Position numbers and translations under genes: made by a program
Notes under the pieces: model-generated
Database searches by the model: none
What the model saw: only the letters and a program-made list of their open reading frames with translations
Told to the model about the DNA's origin: nothing
In this document: piece by piece, positions 29,901-38,520 of the stretch
How positions within the stretch are numbered: position 1 is the first letter of the stretch
How the letters are laid out: each line of letters starts with the position of its first letter
DNA from: Tepidamorphaceae bacterium
GTDB taxonomy: Bacteria > Pseudomonadota > Alphaproteobacteria > Rhizobiales > Tepidamorphaceae
DNA length: 64,000 bases
Direction: 5' to 3'
Assembly: GCA_028279445.1 (NCBI GenBank)
Contig: JANQNT010000028.1
Span: 1 to 64,000, forward strand

Positions 29901-30414
29901 GATGCACCTGTTGCTGCAACACCTTCCCGATGTCGATCCGGCACGGCGCGATGCCGCCGGACGCGCGCTGCTGGCGCGCAACGCGCCGGACTGGACGGAG
30001 GCGGATCGGAGCATGCTGGTGGCGCAGGCAACCGCGACCATCGATGCGCCAGCGCTCGCCGCACTGTTTTCCGGCAACGCCCGCGCCGAAGTACCGGTTG
30101 CCGGGATGGTCCGCAAAGTGGACGAGCCAGATGCAGTGCCCATAGCGATTGCCGGGCGTATCGACCGACTGCTGATCGAGGAGAGCCGCGTTCTGATCGC
30201 TGATTTCAAGAGCGGCACCGTACCGGAACGGCTCCAGGACACGCCCGCACCTTACGTAATGCAGCTTGCCGCCTATCGCGCACTGCTCGGCGCGGTGTTT
30301 CCGGACAAGCGGGTCGAGACGGCGCTGATCTGGACGGATGCGCCGGGTGGGCCGGAGGTGACACGGTTCGATGAGGCTCTTGTCGCCGGCTTCGAGGCAA
30401 TACACACGGATTGA
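26938..30414 (+). CDS. addA: double-strand break repair helicase AddA
   Basis: A 1158-residue UvrD/Rep-type helicase with a nuclease domain. Walker A is ANAGSGKT (Lys38); LCLTFTNAAAAQMATRV is motif Ia, VDEAQDTSPEQW motif II, VGDPKQSIYSFQGA motif III and VMTVHGAKGLEAPVVYL motif V. The C-terminal nuclease motif LIADFKSG contains Asp1089 and Lys1091. It works with AddB, which it overlaps by 4 bp. Length is normal for the alphaproteobacterial form. trxA, often the next gene in related genomes, is absent here: def follows. Confidence 0.96.
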   Translation: MSNAPAALVIDAATGARQHAAGDPATSAWVTANAGSGKTFVLTRRVLRLLLAGADPGAVLCLTFTNAAAAQMATRVFEQLAGWAQCDDAELADALAGLLGRPPDDAEKALARRLFARAIETPGRLKIQTVHAFCESLLQRFAIEAQVPRGFSVLDEDMAEALLETALRDVLAAPDTPELQQALASLSAMLDPNALTKTLKQVVDKRHAISAWAGQGAGFGLASVRRHVARVIGVDETATAEGIAAEILGGDILPRSEWASIAQTLAQYPQSATTNTVNCLMEVGSAADDHTALSAYTLVFLRKDGVPRARLLNKDAETGEPVLVERLETERDRVLPLFDALKGARLLGANVDLARTGDAVIDRYTRLKTARGVLDYADLIARARSLLQHSPSAAWVLYKLDPGLDHILVDEAQDTSPEQWAVIGALCEEFFAGSGARKQPRTVFAVGDPKQSIYSFQGADPAGFTAMRRHFARQLGEAAGGTFTSIRLDRSFRSAPAVLEAVDRVFAGAPARHGVALDDDPVAHTAARETAPGRVELWDPVPSPELPDHQPWTAPLDAARPDSAENKLAHRIAADIARMIADKEVIAATGRPASAGDVLILLRSRKRLATPIIRALKAHGVPVAGADRLHLTQSIATMDLMALMRAGLMPDDDHSLACALKSPLFDLTDDHLMAIAIDRPGSLAEALGGHRGDAAIETAAGRFADWARAVRRLRPFDLLCRILGADGGRQAYRARLGNEADDVLDELADRALAFERDHVPTIAGFLDWLERSSGEIKRDLAEGEGAVRVMTVHGAKGLEAPVVYLADTLSVPDKGRLDTLSVVADDDVFAPPRAVAWRPRADDETEALGQLRDAAHAAQIAEYHRLLYVAMTRAQDRLVICGAMGKRNQVPDGCWYALAESALAERLKAITEDVRYYRPDAPGTPVTTTERSTQAPLPAALPPWAHAPMTSRPAPEQLAASQMAASQIGGTTAVATSPSAGSPGRGTLMHLLLQHLPDVDPARRDAAGRALLARNAPDWTEADRSMLVAQATATIDAPALAALFSGNARAEVPVAGMVRKVDEPDAVPIAIAGRIDRLLIEESRVLIADFKSGTVPERLQDTPAPYVMQLAAYRALLGAVFPDKRVETALIWTDAPGGPEVTRFDEALVAGFEAIHTD

Positions 30415-30445
30415 CCGCGCCGGCGCGATTTTCTAAGTGACGACC

Positions 30446-30967
30446 ATGGCAATTCGCGAAATCCTGACCATACCCGACGCGCGCCTGTCGACCATCTCCG
30501 AGCCTGTCGAGACCATCGATGATGAGCTCCTCGCGCTGCTCGATGACATGCTGGAGACGATGTATGACGCCCCCGGCATCGGGCTTGCGGCGATCCAGAT
30601 CGGCGTGCCGAAGCGCCTCGTGGTGATCGATACGGCGAAGGACGATGCGCCGCCACGGCCGCATTTCCTCATCAACCCGCAGATCACCTGGACCTCGGAG
30701 GAGATGTCGACCTACGAGGAGGGCTGCTTGTCGATCCCCGACTACTTCGCGGAGATCGAGCGGCCGAGCGCCTGTCGGGTCACATATCTCGACCGCGACG
30801 GCAATGAGCAGGAGATCGAGGCCGACGGTGTGCTGGCGACATGCGTGCAACACGAGATCGACCATCTCAACGGCGTCCTGTTCATCGACCATCTCTCCAA
30901 GCTGAAGCGCGACCGGGTGATCAAGAAATTCGCCAAGGCCGAGAAGCGCAAAGCGGTTCCAGCCTGA
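30446..30967 (+). CDS. def: peptide deformylase
   Basis: A 173-residue metalloenzyme that removes the formyl group from new N-terminal methionines. All three motifs are present: [10 protein letters not shown] (residues 44-53), EGCLSIP with the metal ligand Cys94, and QHEIDHLNG with His136, catalytic Glu137 and His140. The chosen ATG gives the usual MAIREI start; a GTG at 30437 is also in frame. It is in the same orientation as fmt, with a pair of strong hairpins in the gap. Confidence 0.96.
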   Translation: MAIREILTIPDARLSTISEPVETIDDELLALLDDMLETMYDAPGIGLAAIQIGVPKRLVVIDTAKDDAPPRPHFLINPQITWTSEEMSTYEEGCLSIPDYFAEIERPSACRVTYLDRDGNEQEIEADGVLATCVQHEIDHLNGVLFIDHLSKLKRDRVIKKFAKAEKRKAVPA

Positions 30968-30974
30968 TCGCGCC

Positions 30975-31016
30975 TAGAGCAACCTGCGCCGTGAACGGCG
31001 CAGATGAGTTGCTCTA
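30975..31016 (+). repeat. hairpin repeat 1 between def and fmt
   Basis: An outer stem TAGAGCAAC/GTTGCTCTA (9 bp) encloses an inner stem CTGCGCCG/CGGCGCAG with a TGAA loop, with a 4-nt bulge ATGA on one side. It is 7 bp after the def stop. The AGAGCA...TGCTCT theme recurs in the next hairpin and near 61672. Confidence 0.7.
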
Positions 31017-31029
31017 ACACTTTGGAATC

Positions 31030-31077
31030 GAGCATCTTTCTGTGTTTTGATTGAGTCAATCAAAACACAGGATGCTC
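31030..31077 (+). repeat. hairpin repeat 2 between def and fmt
   Basis: An outer stem GAGCATC/GATGCTC encloses a perfect 14-bp inner stem (CTGTGTTTTGATTG with its complement) around an AGT loop. The very A+T-rich inner stem stands out in this G+C-rich DNA. Belongs to the dispersed agagca-type palindromes of Rhizobiales. It ends 18 bp before the fmt start. Confidence 0.7.
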
Positions 31078-31095
31078 TAGGAAAGGCATCCGTCG

Positions 31096-32019
31096 TTGCG
31101 CGTCATTTTCATGGGCACGCCGGACTTCGCGGTCCCCACATTGCTGGAGATCGTCGGTCAGGGCCACGAGATCGCCGCCGTCTATACCCAGCCGCCACGG
31201 CCTGCCGGGCGCGGCCAGGCGGAACGGCGCTCGCCCGTGCATGAGGCCGCGAGCGGTTTCAACCTGCCCGTCCTGACGCCTGCATCGATGCGCGACGCGG
31301 AGACGATCGCGGGGTTTGAAGCCCATGAGGCCGATGTCGCGGTGGTCGTCGCCTACGGACAGATCCTGCCGCAGGCAGTGCTCGAGGTGCCGCAGCTCGG
31401 CTGCCTCAACCTTCACGCGTCGCTGCTGCCGCGCTGGCGTGGAGCCGCACCGATCCAGCGCGCGGTGATGGCCGGCGACAGCGAGACAGGCGTCATGGTG
31501 ATGCGCATGGAGGAGGGTCTCGATACCGGGCCCGTCGCCATGAGCGAGCGCATCGCCATTGGTCCCGACGACACCGCCGGCATGATCCACGACACGCTGA
31601 TGCGGCTCGGTGCCGACCTGATGGCGCGCGCGCTGGCAGCCCTGTCGCGCGGCGGACTGGACTTCCATCCCCAACAGGGCGAGGCGACCCATGCGCGCAA
31701 GATCGACAAGGCCGAGGCGCGTATCGACTGGTCGCGCCCCGCCAGCGAGGTGCACAATCTGATCCGGGGCCTGTCGCCGTTCCCCGGCGCCTGGTTCGAG
31801 GCGGAGGTTGCCGGCAAGCGCGAGCGCATCAAGGTGCTGCGCAGCACCCTTGTCGCCGGCAAGGGCGACGCCGGTGCCGTACTCGATGACATGCTGACCA
31901 TCGCATGCGGCAGCGGTGCCGTGCGGCTCACCGAATTGCAGCGCGCCGGCAAGTCGCCGATGGCGGCGGATGCCTTCCTGCGGGGCATGGCGCTCGGCGC
32001 CGGCACCAGGCTCGCGTAA
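31096..32019 (+). CDS. fmt: methionyl-tRNA formyltransferase
   Basis: A 307-residue enzyme that formylates initiator Met-tRNA using 10-formyl-tetrahydrofolate. N-terminal [18 protein letters not shown], the catalytic-domain motif [20 protein letters not shown] (residues 104-123) and the C-terminal barrel with [15 protein letters not shown] fit the family closely. The start is TTG at 31096, with GGAAAGG about 9 nt upstream; no ATG fits the conserved N-terminus. def precedes it and truA follows after 11 bp, a standard order. Confidence 0.96.
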   Translation: MRVIFMGTPDFAVPTLLEIVGQGHEIAAVYTQPPRPAGRGQAERRSPVHEAASGFNLPVLTPASMRDAETIAGFEAHEADVAVVVAYGQILPQAVLEVPQLGCLNLHASLLPRWRGAAPIQRAVMAGDSETGVMVMRMEEGLDTGPVAMSERIAIGPDDTAGMIHDTLMRLGADLMARALAALSRGGLDFHPQQGEATHARKIDKAEARIDWSRPASEVHNLIRGLSPFPGAWFEAEVAGKRERIKVLRSTLVAGKGDAGAVLDDMLTIACGSGAVRLTELQRAGKSPMAADAFLRGMALGAGTRLA

Positions 32020-32030
32020 GGCAAGCCGCG

Positions 32031-32768
32031 ATGCCACGCTACAAGCTGACCATCGAATATGACGGCACGCCGTTCCTGGGCTGGCAGATGCAGGCCGATG
32101 GACGCACGGTGCAGGGCGTGCTTGCCGAGGCCATCGCGGCGTTCTGCGGTGAGGATGTGATGCCGAGCGGGGCCGGGCGCACCGATGCCGGCGTGCACGC
32201 ACTCGGACAGGTCGCCCATATCGACCTTACAAAGGACTGGCCGGCGGACACGGTGCGCGACGCGCTCAACGCCCATCTGAGACCCGATCCGATCGCGGTC
32301 ATCGCGGCGGAACCCGTCGACAACAACTTCGATGCGCGGTTCTCCGCGACCGCGCGGCACTACCGCTATCTGATCGTCGCACGTCGCGCGCCGCTGGCTC
32401 TGATGCGCGACCGGGCCTGGCTCGTGCCGGTGCCGCTCGACGCGGTCGCCATGGCCGAAGCCGCGCAGGTGCTGGTCGGCAACCATGACTTCACCACCTT
32501 CCGGGCCGCTGCCTGCCAGGCGAAGTCGCCGGTGAAGACGTTGGACCAGCTCACCGTCGCCGACACCGGCGAGGCGATCATCGTCGAGGCCTCGGCGCGT
32601 TCCTTCCTGCACCATCAGGTGCGTTCCATGGTCGGTGCGTTGAAAGCCGTCGGCGAGGGCAAGTGGACGCGCGCCGATGTCGCCGATGCGCTCGCAGCCA
32701 GGGACCGCGCCCGCTGCGCACCGATGGCGCCAGCCTGCGGGCTTTATCTGGTGAAGGTGGATTACTAG
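32031..32768 (+). CDS. truA: tRNA pseudouridine(38-40) synthase TruA
   Basis: A 245-residue enzyme that makes pseudouridine in the anticodon stem-loop of tRNAs. It starts [16 protein letters not shown], and the catalytic aspartate is Asp52 in [28 protein letters not shown] and [11 protein letters not shown] are the other conserved blocks. ATG at 32031. The last 4 bp overlap the convergent membrane-protein gene. Confidence 0.96.
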   Translation: MPRYKLTIEYDGTPFLGWQMQADGRTVQGVLAEAIAAFCGEDVMPSGAGRTDAGVHALGQVAHIDLTKDWPADTVRDALNAHLRPDPIAVIAAEPVDNNFDARFSATARHYRYLIVARRAPLALMRDRAWLVPVPLDAVAMAEAAQVLVGNHDFTTFRAAACQAKSPVKTLDQLTVADTGEAIIVEASARSFLHHQVRSMVGALKAVGEGKWTRADVADALAARDRARCAPMAPACGLYLVKVDY

Positions 32769-33355
32769 GCGAAAGCCAGCACCAGTGAGGTGACGGCGCT
32801 GACGACGAGCAGTCCCAGCATCACGTATCCGATCACTAGGGCAACGGCGAAGCCGGCGCTCGCATCGAGCGCGATGCTCGCCAGCATGTAGACGTAGCGC
32901 AGCGCGACCAGGAACAGGAAGAACGCCAATAGCTGCGCCGCCCCAAGCGGCAACAGTCCGAGCAGCAGATCGGGAATCGCGAAGACGAAGGCGATTAGCA
33001 CCGATCCCCAGTTGTAGCCGATGATGAATCCGCCGACACGCTCGCGGATGCCAAGCGGCCCGGCCAGCGCCAGCATCAGCAGCGGCACGATGAACCAGCC
33101 GATCACCAGTGCGAACATGCCGATCAGGAGCGTTGCCGCAAAGGACACAGGTGCGCCAGCGACCTGCTCCATCGAAGACCCCCGGTCCGCCAGCATCAGG
33201 GCAAGCTCAAGCGGCACCACCAGCGCAAGGCCATAGAACGAGCGCCAGAAACCCTCAAACGAGAGATCGAAGCTCTGCATGGCCTGATAATCGCCCTTGA
33301 AGATACGCCAGGCGCCGGTCAGCCCTGTGGCAATCTCCTTTCGGGTCAGGAACAC
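32765..33355 (-). CDS. multi-helix membrane protein, Yip1-like or unknown
   Basis: A 196-residue product with a polar N-terminal 35 residues and then about five hydrophobic stretches (about 40-55, 72-100, 110-128, 134-152, 165-192). No catalytic motif is seen. The layout resembles small polytopic proteins found next to dapE and truA in Rhizobiales, with unknown function. It follows dapE by 10 bp on the same strand and is likely co-transcribed with it. Confidence 0.75.
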   Translation of the reverse strand: MFLTRKEIATGLTGAWRIFKGDYQAMQSFDLSFEGFWRSFYGLALVVPLELALMLADRGSSMEQVAGAPVSFAATLLIGMFALVIGWFIVPLLMLALAGPLGIRERVGGFIIGYNWGSVLIAFVFAIPDLLLGLLPLGAAQLLAFFLFLVALRYVYMLASIALDASAGFAVALVIGYVMLGLLVVSAVTSLVLAFA

Positions 33356-33365
33356 CGCGCGCGCC

Positions 33366-34541
33366 TCAGGTCATGGCGTTGAAATAGCGGGCAATGACGC
33401 GTTCATAGATGCGCGTCAGGGCCTCGATGTCGGCGACCGCCACATGTTCGTCCACCTGGTGCATGGTCCTGCCGACGAGGCCGAACTCGATCACCTCGCA
33501 ATGATCCTTGATGAAGCGGGCATCCGAGGTGCCGCCGGTGGTGGAGAGCCCGGCGCGCCGGCCGGTCTCGGCGTGGATCGCGTCCTGCAGGATATCGACG
33601 AACGCACCCGGTTCGGTGACGAAGACATCGCTGACCTTGCCGATCAGTTCGCAGGTCAGCACCACGCCCGTTTCCTCGGCGATCGGTGCGAGACTCGCGT
33701 CGATGCGTGCTTTCAGACTGTCGGGCGTATGGCGATCGTTGAAGCGGATGTTGAAGCGCGCGGCCGCGCTTGCCGGGATGACGTTGAAGGCGGCGTTGCC
33801 AACATCGACGCTGACGACTTCCAGATTGGAAGGCTGGAAGTGCTCGGTCCCCTCGTCCAGCACATCGGCCGAGACGGCGGCGATTGCCTGCGCCAGCGCC
33901 GGCACAGGGTTCCTGGCCAGATGTGGATAGGCCGCGTGACCCTGCACACCCTCGGCGCGGATTTCCCCCGACACCGAACCACGCCGACCGATCTTGATCG
34001 CGTCACCCAGGACATCCGGATTGGTTGGCTCGCCGAGCAGGCAGTGGCTGAACACCTCGCCGCGTTCCGCCGCCCAGGCCAGCAGCTTCTCGGTGCCGTT
34101 GACGGCAGGGCCTTCCTCGTCGCCGGTGATGAGGAACGACAGCGAACCGGCCGCCGGCGCACCATGGGCCTTGATGTGGCGCAAGGCGGCCGCGATGGCG
34201 CAAGCCACCCCGCCCTTCATGTCGGCAGCGCCGCGCCCCCACAGCTTGCCGTCCGCCACCTCGCCGGAAAACGGCGGGCGCGACCAGGCGACCTCCTCGC
34301 CCGTCGGCACCACGTCCGTGTGGCCGGCCAGGCACAGCGCCGGCGCGCCGGAGCCGATGCGGGCATAGAGGTTCTCCACATCCGGTGTGTCGGCATCGGA
34401 AAACGTGACGCGGTGGACCTCGAAACCGGCATCCGACAGCCAGCCCTCAATGGCCGCGAGCGCGCCGCCTTCCCGCGGCGTCACCGAGGGGCAGCGCACC
34501 AGCGCCTGGGTCAGTGCTACTGGGTCCGTCGTATCGGTCAT
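33366..34541 (-). CDS. dapE: succinyl-diaminopimelate desuccinylase
   Basis: A 391-residue two-zinc M20-family enzyme that releases L,L-diaminopimelate from its N-succinyl form in lysine and peptidoglycan precursor synthesis. Ligand blocks: [12 protein letters not shown] (His74), [11 protein letters not shown] (Asp107) and TGDEEGPA with catalytic Glu142. [11 protein letters not shown] and the final MHQVDEHV fit DapE over other M20 members. AGGAG precedes the ATG. dapD lies further along on the same strand but is separated by an opposite-strand gene and repeats. Confidence 0.96.
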   Translation of the reverse strand: MTDTTDPVALTQALVRCPSVTPREGGALAAIEGWLSDAGFEVHRVTFSDADTPDVENLYARIGSGAPALCLAGHTDVVPTGEEVAWSRPPFSGEVADGKLWGRGAADMKGGVACAIAAALRHIKAHGAPAAGSLSFLITGDEEGPAVNGTEKLLAWAAERGEVFSHCLLGEPTNPDVLGDAIKIGRRGSVSGEIRAEGVQGHAAYPHLARNPVPALAQAIAAVSADVLDEGTEHFQPSNLEVVSVDVGNAAFNVIPASAAARFNIRFNDRHTPDSLKARIDASLAPIAEETGVVLTCELIGKVSDVFVTEPGAFVDILQDAIHAETGRRAGLSTTGGTSDARFIKDHCEVIEFGLVGRTMHQVDEHVAVADIEALTRIYERVIARYFNAMT

Positions 34542-34650
34542 CAGGCAAGCGGCTCCTGTTTGCCCGATGGGGTCTATGCCCCGCCGCCGACATCGTCAAC
34601 GCGGCACGCTGGCCGTACATCGCGAAAGCCGATAGACAAACCCGCAGGAA

Positions 34651-34670
34651 ACTGGGGTCAGGACCCTAGG
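34651..34670 (+). repeat. GGACCCTAGG-type dispersed repeat
   Basis: ACTGGGGTCAGGACCCTAGG contains the GGTC-AGGACC dyad seen also at 45353-45368 and related to 231-243 and 494-509. It sits 23 bp upstream of the start of the short-chain dehydrogenase. Confidence 0.55.
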
Positions 34671-34692
34671 ACACGCAACCGGCGAGGCATCC

Positions 34693-35580
34693 TTGGCGCA
34701 GCGGTTTCAGAACAGGGTGGCGCTGATCACCGGCGCGGCGCATGGCATCGGTGCGGCGACCGCGCGGCTGATCGCGACCGAAGGCGGCCGTGTCGTCGCG
34801 GCCGATATCGACGCGGACGGGCTCGGTATGCTCGCCACGGACACCGATGCCATCGCGACCATCACCTGCGATGTGCGCGAAACGGGCAACATCGAAGCAG
34901 CTGTCCGACACGCCCAGGAGCGCTTCGGCGGACTCGATATCTTCTTTTCAAACGCCGGTGCCAGCGGCCCCTCCGACACCGTCGAGACGCTCTCCGACGA
35001 GGGGCTCGAGACGATGATGCAGGTGCATTTGCGCGCCGCCGTGGCCGGGCTGCGCGCCAGCGTACCCATGATGCGCGCGCGCGGTGGAGGTGTGGTGGTG
35101 TTCACCACATCCGTCGCCGGGATGCGCCAGGGCTACGCCCCGATCGCCTATTCGCTCTCCAAGGCGGCACTAATCAAGCTGGCCGAGATCGCCGCGGTGG
35201 AGCTCGCCGGTGACCGCATCCGCGTCAACTGCGTGTGCCCCGGCTTCGTGCCCACCGCGATCTTCGCCCGCTCGATGGGTTTCACCGAGAAGACCTCCGC
35301 CAAGTTCGCCAGGCGCCTGGCAGACCCCGCGGCACGCGCGCAGCCGCTGCCGCGCGCCGGAACGCCGGAGGATATCGCCGAGGCCGTCGCCTATATGGCC
35401 AGCGATGCCGGCTCGTTCGTGACCGGCCATACGCTCGTCGTCGACGGCGGGTTGTCGCTGACGCCGGGACCAAGCGACACCCGCGCGGTCTACGCCCCGA
35501 TCATCGAGGCCATGGGACTCGACGCGGAAGAGATCGAGCCGGGGCCGGCAGTGTGGTCGAAGCTGGGACTGGGGAAGTGA
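34693..35580 (+). CDS. short-chain dehydrogenase/reductase (SDR)
   Basis: A 295-residue NAD(P)-dependent oxidoreductase of the classical SDR type. Cofactor motif TGAAHGIG (residues 13-20), Asp of DIDADG favouring NAD, NAG motif SNAGASG, catalytic Ser in VFTTSVAGM, then Tyr153 and Lys157 in AYSLSKAA, and the C-terminal VTGHTLVVDGG. The last 45 residues are an extra tail (PGPSDTRAVYAPIIEAMGLD). Substrate unknown. The start is TTG at 34693, with GAGG 7 nt before. It runs opposite to the dap genes on both sides and is framed by repeats. Confidence 0.92.
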   Translation: MAQRFQNRVALITGAAHGIGAATARLIATEGGRVVAADIDADGLGMLATDTDAIATITCDVRETGNIEAAVRHAQERFGGLDIFFSNAGASGPSDTVETLSDEGLETMMQVHLRAAVAGLRASVPMMRARGGGVVVFTTSVAGMRQGYAPIAYSLSKAALIKLAEIAAVELAGDRIRVNCVCPGFVPTAIFARSMGFTEKTSAKFARRLADPAARAQPLPRAGTPEDIAEAVAYMASDAGSFVTGHTLVVDGGLSLTPGPSDTRAVYAPIIEAMGLDAEEIEPGPAVWSKLGLGK

Positions 35581-35601
35581 GTGCGGCCAAGAACCTCGGC
35601 C

Positions 35602-35703
35602 CTCATCCTGAGGAGGCTTGCATCAGCAAGCCGTCTCGAAGGATGGAACGCGCATCGGCCTCGTCCTTCGAGGCGCGGCCTGCCGGCCGCTCCTCAGGAT
35701 GAG
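35602..35703. repeat. long palindromic repeat of CTCATCCTGAGGAG type
   Basis: CTCATCCTGAGGAG at 35602-35615 pairs perfectly with CTCCTCAGGATGAG at 35690-35703. Inner words CGAAGGATG and CGTCCTTCG add further pairing. This is a well-known family of intergenic palindromes in Bradyrhizobium-like genomes. Confidence 0.8.
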
Positions 35704-35733
35704 GCCAACCGCATTCCGGCCAAACCACTCCTG

Positions 35734-35855
35734 CGTCACCCCGGACAGCGCTGAAAGCGCGTGATCCGGGGTCCAGTCGGCCTGGCGGCGAAACACAACG
35801 CCCGAAGGTACACGTCGCTACGCAGCATGGGCCCTGGATCAAGTCCGGGGTGACG
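35734..35855. repeat. intact copy of the CGTCACCCCGGA palindromic repeat
   Basis: CGTCACCCCGGA at 35734-35745 pairs with TCCGGGGTGACG at 35844-35855; GATCCGGGGTCC and GGATCAAGTCC lie inside. This is the same family as the interrupted copy at 4550-5050 and shows what that site looked like before the insertion. Confidence 0.8.
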
Positions 35856-35876
35856 CCCAGAGTATGGCGCAGCGCC

Positions 35877-35912
35877 ACTCAATCCCGTAGCAGTTCGTTG
35901 ATTGAGGTCTTC
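35877..35912 (-). repeat. partial duplicate of the dapD 3' end
   Basis: 36 nt matching 36004-36039 at 32 positions. On the minus strand it would again encode [10 protein letters not shown] and a stop, like the true dapD end. It is 127 bp downstream of the real end. Confidence 0.8.
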
Positions 35913-35916
35913 ATTC

Positions 35917-35992
35917 CGCTCACGGCAGTTGCGCTCGCGCGCAACGCCTCCGCGAGGGCGGCCTGACCGGCCGGGCGCACGGTCGTGCGCCC
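35917..35992 (+). repeat. dispersed structured repeat, copy 2
   Basis: Contains CGCTCACGGCAGTTGCGCT at 35917-35935 and the 31-nt block at 35947-35977, both also found upstream of ahcY. The hairpin GGGCGCAC/GTGCGCCC with loop GGTC at 35973-35992 corresponds to GGCGTCC/GGACGCC in copy 1: same loop, changed stem, pairing kept. Confidence 0.75.
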
Positions 35993-36005
35993 GATCTCAC
36001 GATAC

Positions 36006-36851
36006 TCAGTCCCGAAGCAGTTCGTTGATCGACGTCTTCGAGCGCGTCCTTTCATCGACGCGCTTGACGATGACAGCGCAGTAGAGCGAGGGGCCGGGCG
36101 AACCGTCGGGCAGCGGCTTGCCGGGCATGGTGCCGGCGACCACCACCGAGTAGGGCGGCACCTCGCCCATGAATATCTCGCCGGTCGCCCGGTCGACGAT
36201 CTTGGTCGACTGGCCGATGAACACGCCCATGCCAAGCACCGAACCCTCGCGCACGATGCAGCCCTCGACGACCTCCGAGCGCGCACCGATGAAGCAATTG
36301 TCCTCGATGATGGTCGGGCCGGCCTGCATCGGCTCCAGCACGCCGCCGATGCCGACACCGCCGGACAGATGTACGTGCTTTCCGATCTGGGCGCATGAAC
36401 CGACCGTCGCCCAGGTGTCGACCATGGTTCCCTCGTCCACATAGGCGCCGAGATTGACGAAGGAGGGCATCAGCACGACGTTCCGGGCGATATAGGCGGA
36501 GTGGCGGACGACACAGTTCGGTACGGCGCGAAAGCCCGCGGCCTGCCATTCCGGATTGCACCAGCCGGCGAATTTCGACGGCACCTTGTCCCACCAGGTG
36601 GCGCCGCCCGGGCCGCCGGGGATCGGTTCCATGTCGTTCAGCCGGAACGACAGCAGCACCGCCTTCTTCAGCCACTGATTGACGTGCCAAGTGCCGTCGG
36701 CTGCCCGTTCGGCGACGCGCGCCTGGCCGGAATCGAGAAGCCCGAGGGCTGCATTCACAGCCTCACGCACCGCGCCGGTGGTGTCGGTCGAAATGGTGTC
36801 GCGATCCTCGAAGGCTGCATCGATGGTGGCGGCAAGCTCGGCATGGGACAT
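36006..36851 (-). CDS. dapD: 2,3,4,5-tetrahydropyridine-2,6-dicarboxylate N-succinyltransferase
   Basis: A 281-residue left-handed beta-helix acyltransferase. It makes N-succinyl-2-amino-6-oxopimelate, two steps before DapE acts. The N-terminal helical domain starts [27 protein letters not shown] and the hexapeptide repeats ([38 protein letters not shown]) follow. The product ends [10 protein letters not shown]. The ATG at 36851 follows AGGAAAG. A partial second copy of its last codons lies downstream (35877-35912). Confidence 0.96.
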   Translation of the reverse strand: MSHAELAATIDAAFEDRDTISTDTTGAVREAVNAALGLLDSGQARVAERAADGTWHVNQWLKKAVLLSFRLNDMEPIPGGPGGATWWDKVPSKFAGWCNPEWQAAGFRAVPNCVVRHSAYIARNVVLMPSFVNLGAYVDEGTMVDTWATVGSCAQIGKHVHLSGGVGIGGVLEPMQAGPTIIEDNCFIGARSEVVEGCIVREGSVLGMGVFIGQSTKIVDRATGEIFMGEVPPYSVVVAGTMPGKPLPDGSPGPSLYCAVIVKRVDERTRSKTSINELLRD

Positions 36852-36894
36852 GTTGGCAGGCTTTCCTGGACAGGGGACAGGCGCGGGACGTCGG

Positions 36895-37602
36895 TCAGGT
36901 CCGCGCGGCGGGCGGTTGTACGATGTCGGCGAGAAAGTCCGCAAGGTCGCCGGTGACGTGGTCGATATGCGGACCGTCGCGGCCATCGACCTCCCATTCG
37001 GTGCGGCTGCCGGACTGCGCATCATGCTCGTCGATGACCAGTACGGTGGTCATGCCGAGCGCCTTGGGAACCTCCAGATTGCGCGGCAGGTCCTCGAACA
37101 TCGCCGCGCGGCCAGGCGCGATGTCGAACTGCCGGAGGAATTTGTCGTAGGGCGCCGGATCGGGCTTGGGGACGAACTCGGCGGCGACGATGTCGAACAC
37201 GTCCTCGAAGTGCTCGGCGATCCCCAGCCGCTCGGTCACCGCAGTGGCGTGCGCCACCGAGCCGTTGGTGAGCACGAACTTGCGCCCCGGCAATTCGCTG
37301 AGGATCGCGCCCAATGCCGGATCGGCTTCAATCGGCGAATGGTCGATGTCGTGCACATAGTCGAGGAAAGCGTGCGGATTGACATTGTGGCGGACCATCA
37401 GCCCGTGCAGCGAGGTGCCGTAGGTGCGGTAATAGTCCTTCTGCACCCGGCGGGCTTCGGTCAGGTCCACATCGAGCAGGTCGGCGATGAACTCGCCCAT
37501 GCGCACGTCGATCTGGGCGAACAGGTTGGAACGTGGCGGATACAGCGTGTTGTCGAGGTCGAAAACCCAGGTGTCGACATGCGCGAACTGCTTGGGGATC
37601 AT
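36895..37602 (-). CDS. HAD-family pyrimidine 5'-nucleotidase-like phosphatase
   Basis: A 235-residue HAD hydrolase. Motif [11 protein letters not shown] (nucleophile Asp15, Asp17), motif II FVLTNGS, lysine in [11 protein letters not shown] and motif [17 protein letters not shown]. The LDNTLY variant and length match the SDT1/PPM-like pyrimidine 5'-nucleotidases commonly encoded between argB and dapD in Rhizobiales. Its natural substrate here is uncertain. It starts 7 bp after the argB stop. Confidence 0.9.
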   Translation of the reverse strand: MIPKQFAHVDTWVFDLDNTLYPPRSNLFAQIDVRMGEFIADLLDVDLTEARRVQKDYYRTYGTSLHGLMVRHNVNPHAFLDYVHDIDHSPIEADPALGAILSELPGRKFVLTNGSVAHATAVTERLGIAEHFEDVFDIVAAEFVPKPDPAPYDKFLRQFDIAPGRAAMFEDLPRNLEVPKALGMTTVLVIDEHDAQSGSRTEWEVDGRDGPHIDHVTGDLADFLADIVQPPAART

Positions 37603-37609
37603 CGCGCGC

Positions 37610-38506
37610 TCACCGGGTGATCAGGGTGCCGGCGCCGTGCTCGGTGAAGAGCTCAAGCAGCACCGCGTGCGGCACCTTGCCGTTGAGGATCACCACGGCC
37701 TCGACACCGTTGGTCAGCGCGTTGAGGCAGGTCTCGACCTTGGGGATCATGCCGCCGGCGATGACGCCCTCGGCAATCAGCGCTTCCGCATCGGCGCGCG
37801 TCAGTTCCTTGATCAGGTTGCCGTCTGCATCCAGCACGCCGGGAACGTCGGTCAGGAACAGCAGCCGCTTGGCGGCGAGAGCACCGGCGACGGCGCCGGC
37901 GAAGGTATCGGCGTTGACATTGTAGGTCTGGCTGTCCTCGCCACTGGCGATCGGCGCAATGACAGGGATGGTCTCCGCGCGGGCGATGACGTCGATGACC
38001 TCGCGGCGGATGGTTTTCGGCTCGCCGACAAAGCCCAGATCGACGACCCTTTCGATATTGGAATCGGGATCGGTCACCGTGCGCGTCAGCTTCGAGACGG
38101 TGACCATGTTGCCGTCCTTGCCGCACAGGCCGACGGCGCGACCGCCCTCGGCGGTGATCGACTGCACGATCTGCTTGTTGATGGCGCCGGCGAGCACCAT
38201 CTCGACCACCTCCACCGTCACCTTGTCGGTGATGCGGTGACCGTCGGCGAATTCGCTGGCGATACCGAGCTTTTCCAGCATGGCGCCGATCTGCGGCCCG
38301 CCGCCATGCACCACGATCGGATTGACGCCGGCGAGCTTCAGCAAGGTGATGTCCTGGGCGAAGGCGCGGCCCAGTTCGGCGTCGCCCATGGCATGACCGC
38401 CGAACTTCACCACGACCGTCAGCCCCTCGTAGCGCAGCATGTAGGGCAGCGCCTTGGAGAGGATTTCCGCCGTCTGGGCGTTGGCGTCGTTGATTTCGTC
38501 GGACAT
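37610..38506 (-). CDS. argB: acetylglutamate kinase
   Basis: A 298-residue amino-acid kinase that phosphorylates N-acetylglutamate, second step of arginine synthesis. [10 protein letters not shown] near 31-40 and [19 protein letters not shown] near 64-82 are the phosphate- and substrate-binding glycine loops, and [12 protein letters not shown] and [14 protein letters not shown] follow. The length and an N-terminal extension helix fit the hexameric, arginine-inhibited type. It follows the aminotransferase gene by 14 bp and precedes the HAD gene by 7 bp. Confidence 0.96.
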   Translation of the reverse strand: MSDEINDANAQTAEILSKALPYMLRYEGLTVVVKFGGHAMGDAELGRAFAQDITLLKLAGVNPIVVHGGGPQIGAMLEKLGIASEFADGHRITDKVTVEVVEMVLAGAINKQIVQSITAEGGRAVGLCGKDGNMVTVSKLTRTVTDPDSNIERVVDLGFVGEPKTIRREVIDVIARAETIPVIAPIASGEDSQTYNVNADTFAGAVAGALAAKRLLFLTDVPGVLDADGNLIKELTRADAEALIAEGVIAGGMIPKVETCLNALTNGVEAVVILNGKVPHAVLLELFTEHGAGTLITR

Positions 38507-38520
38507 CGCAGCAGCGCCGG

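Larger units (their letters stand above)
35581..36005. other. repeat-filled stretch between the SDR gene and dapD
   Basis: About 425 bp with three different dispersed repeats in a row: the CTCATCCTGAGGAG palindrome (35602-35703), the CGTCACCCCGGA palindrome (35734-35855), and a segment with a partial dapD 3' copy plus the structured repeat (35877-36003). No gene is supported. Two convergent transcripts end here. Confidence 0.75.

Noticed and set aside
27082..30405. A 1107-codon open frame on the minus strand
   Set aside because: It lies wholly opposite addA, whose helicase and nuclease motifs are clear. High G+C codon bias leaves such antisense frames open; its product has low-complexity Arg/His/Gly composition and no family motif.
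33297..35213. A 638-codon plus-strand frame
   Set aside because: It runs antisense to dapE and then out of frame through the SDR gene, both of which have catalytic motifs in place.
35602..35992. A CRISPR array
   Set aside because: The repeats are different families, each in one copy here, and are palindromic intergenic elements without regular spacers or cas genes.
35879..36442. A 187-codon minus-strand frame ending in a second TSINELLRD
   Set aside because: It is out of frame with dapD for most of its length; the shared tail comes from the 36-nt duplication, not from a second protein.
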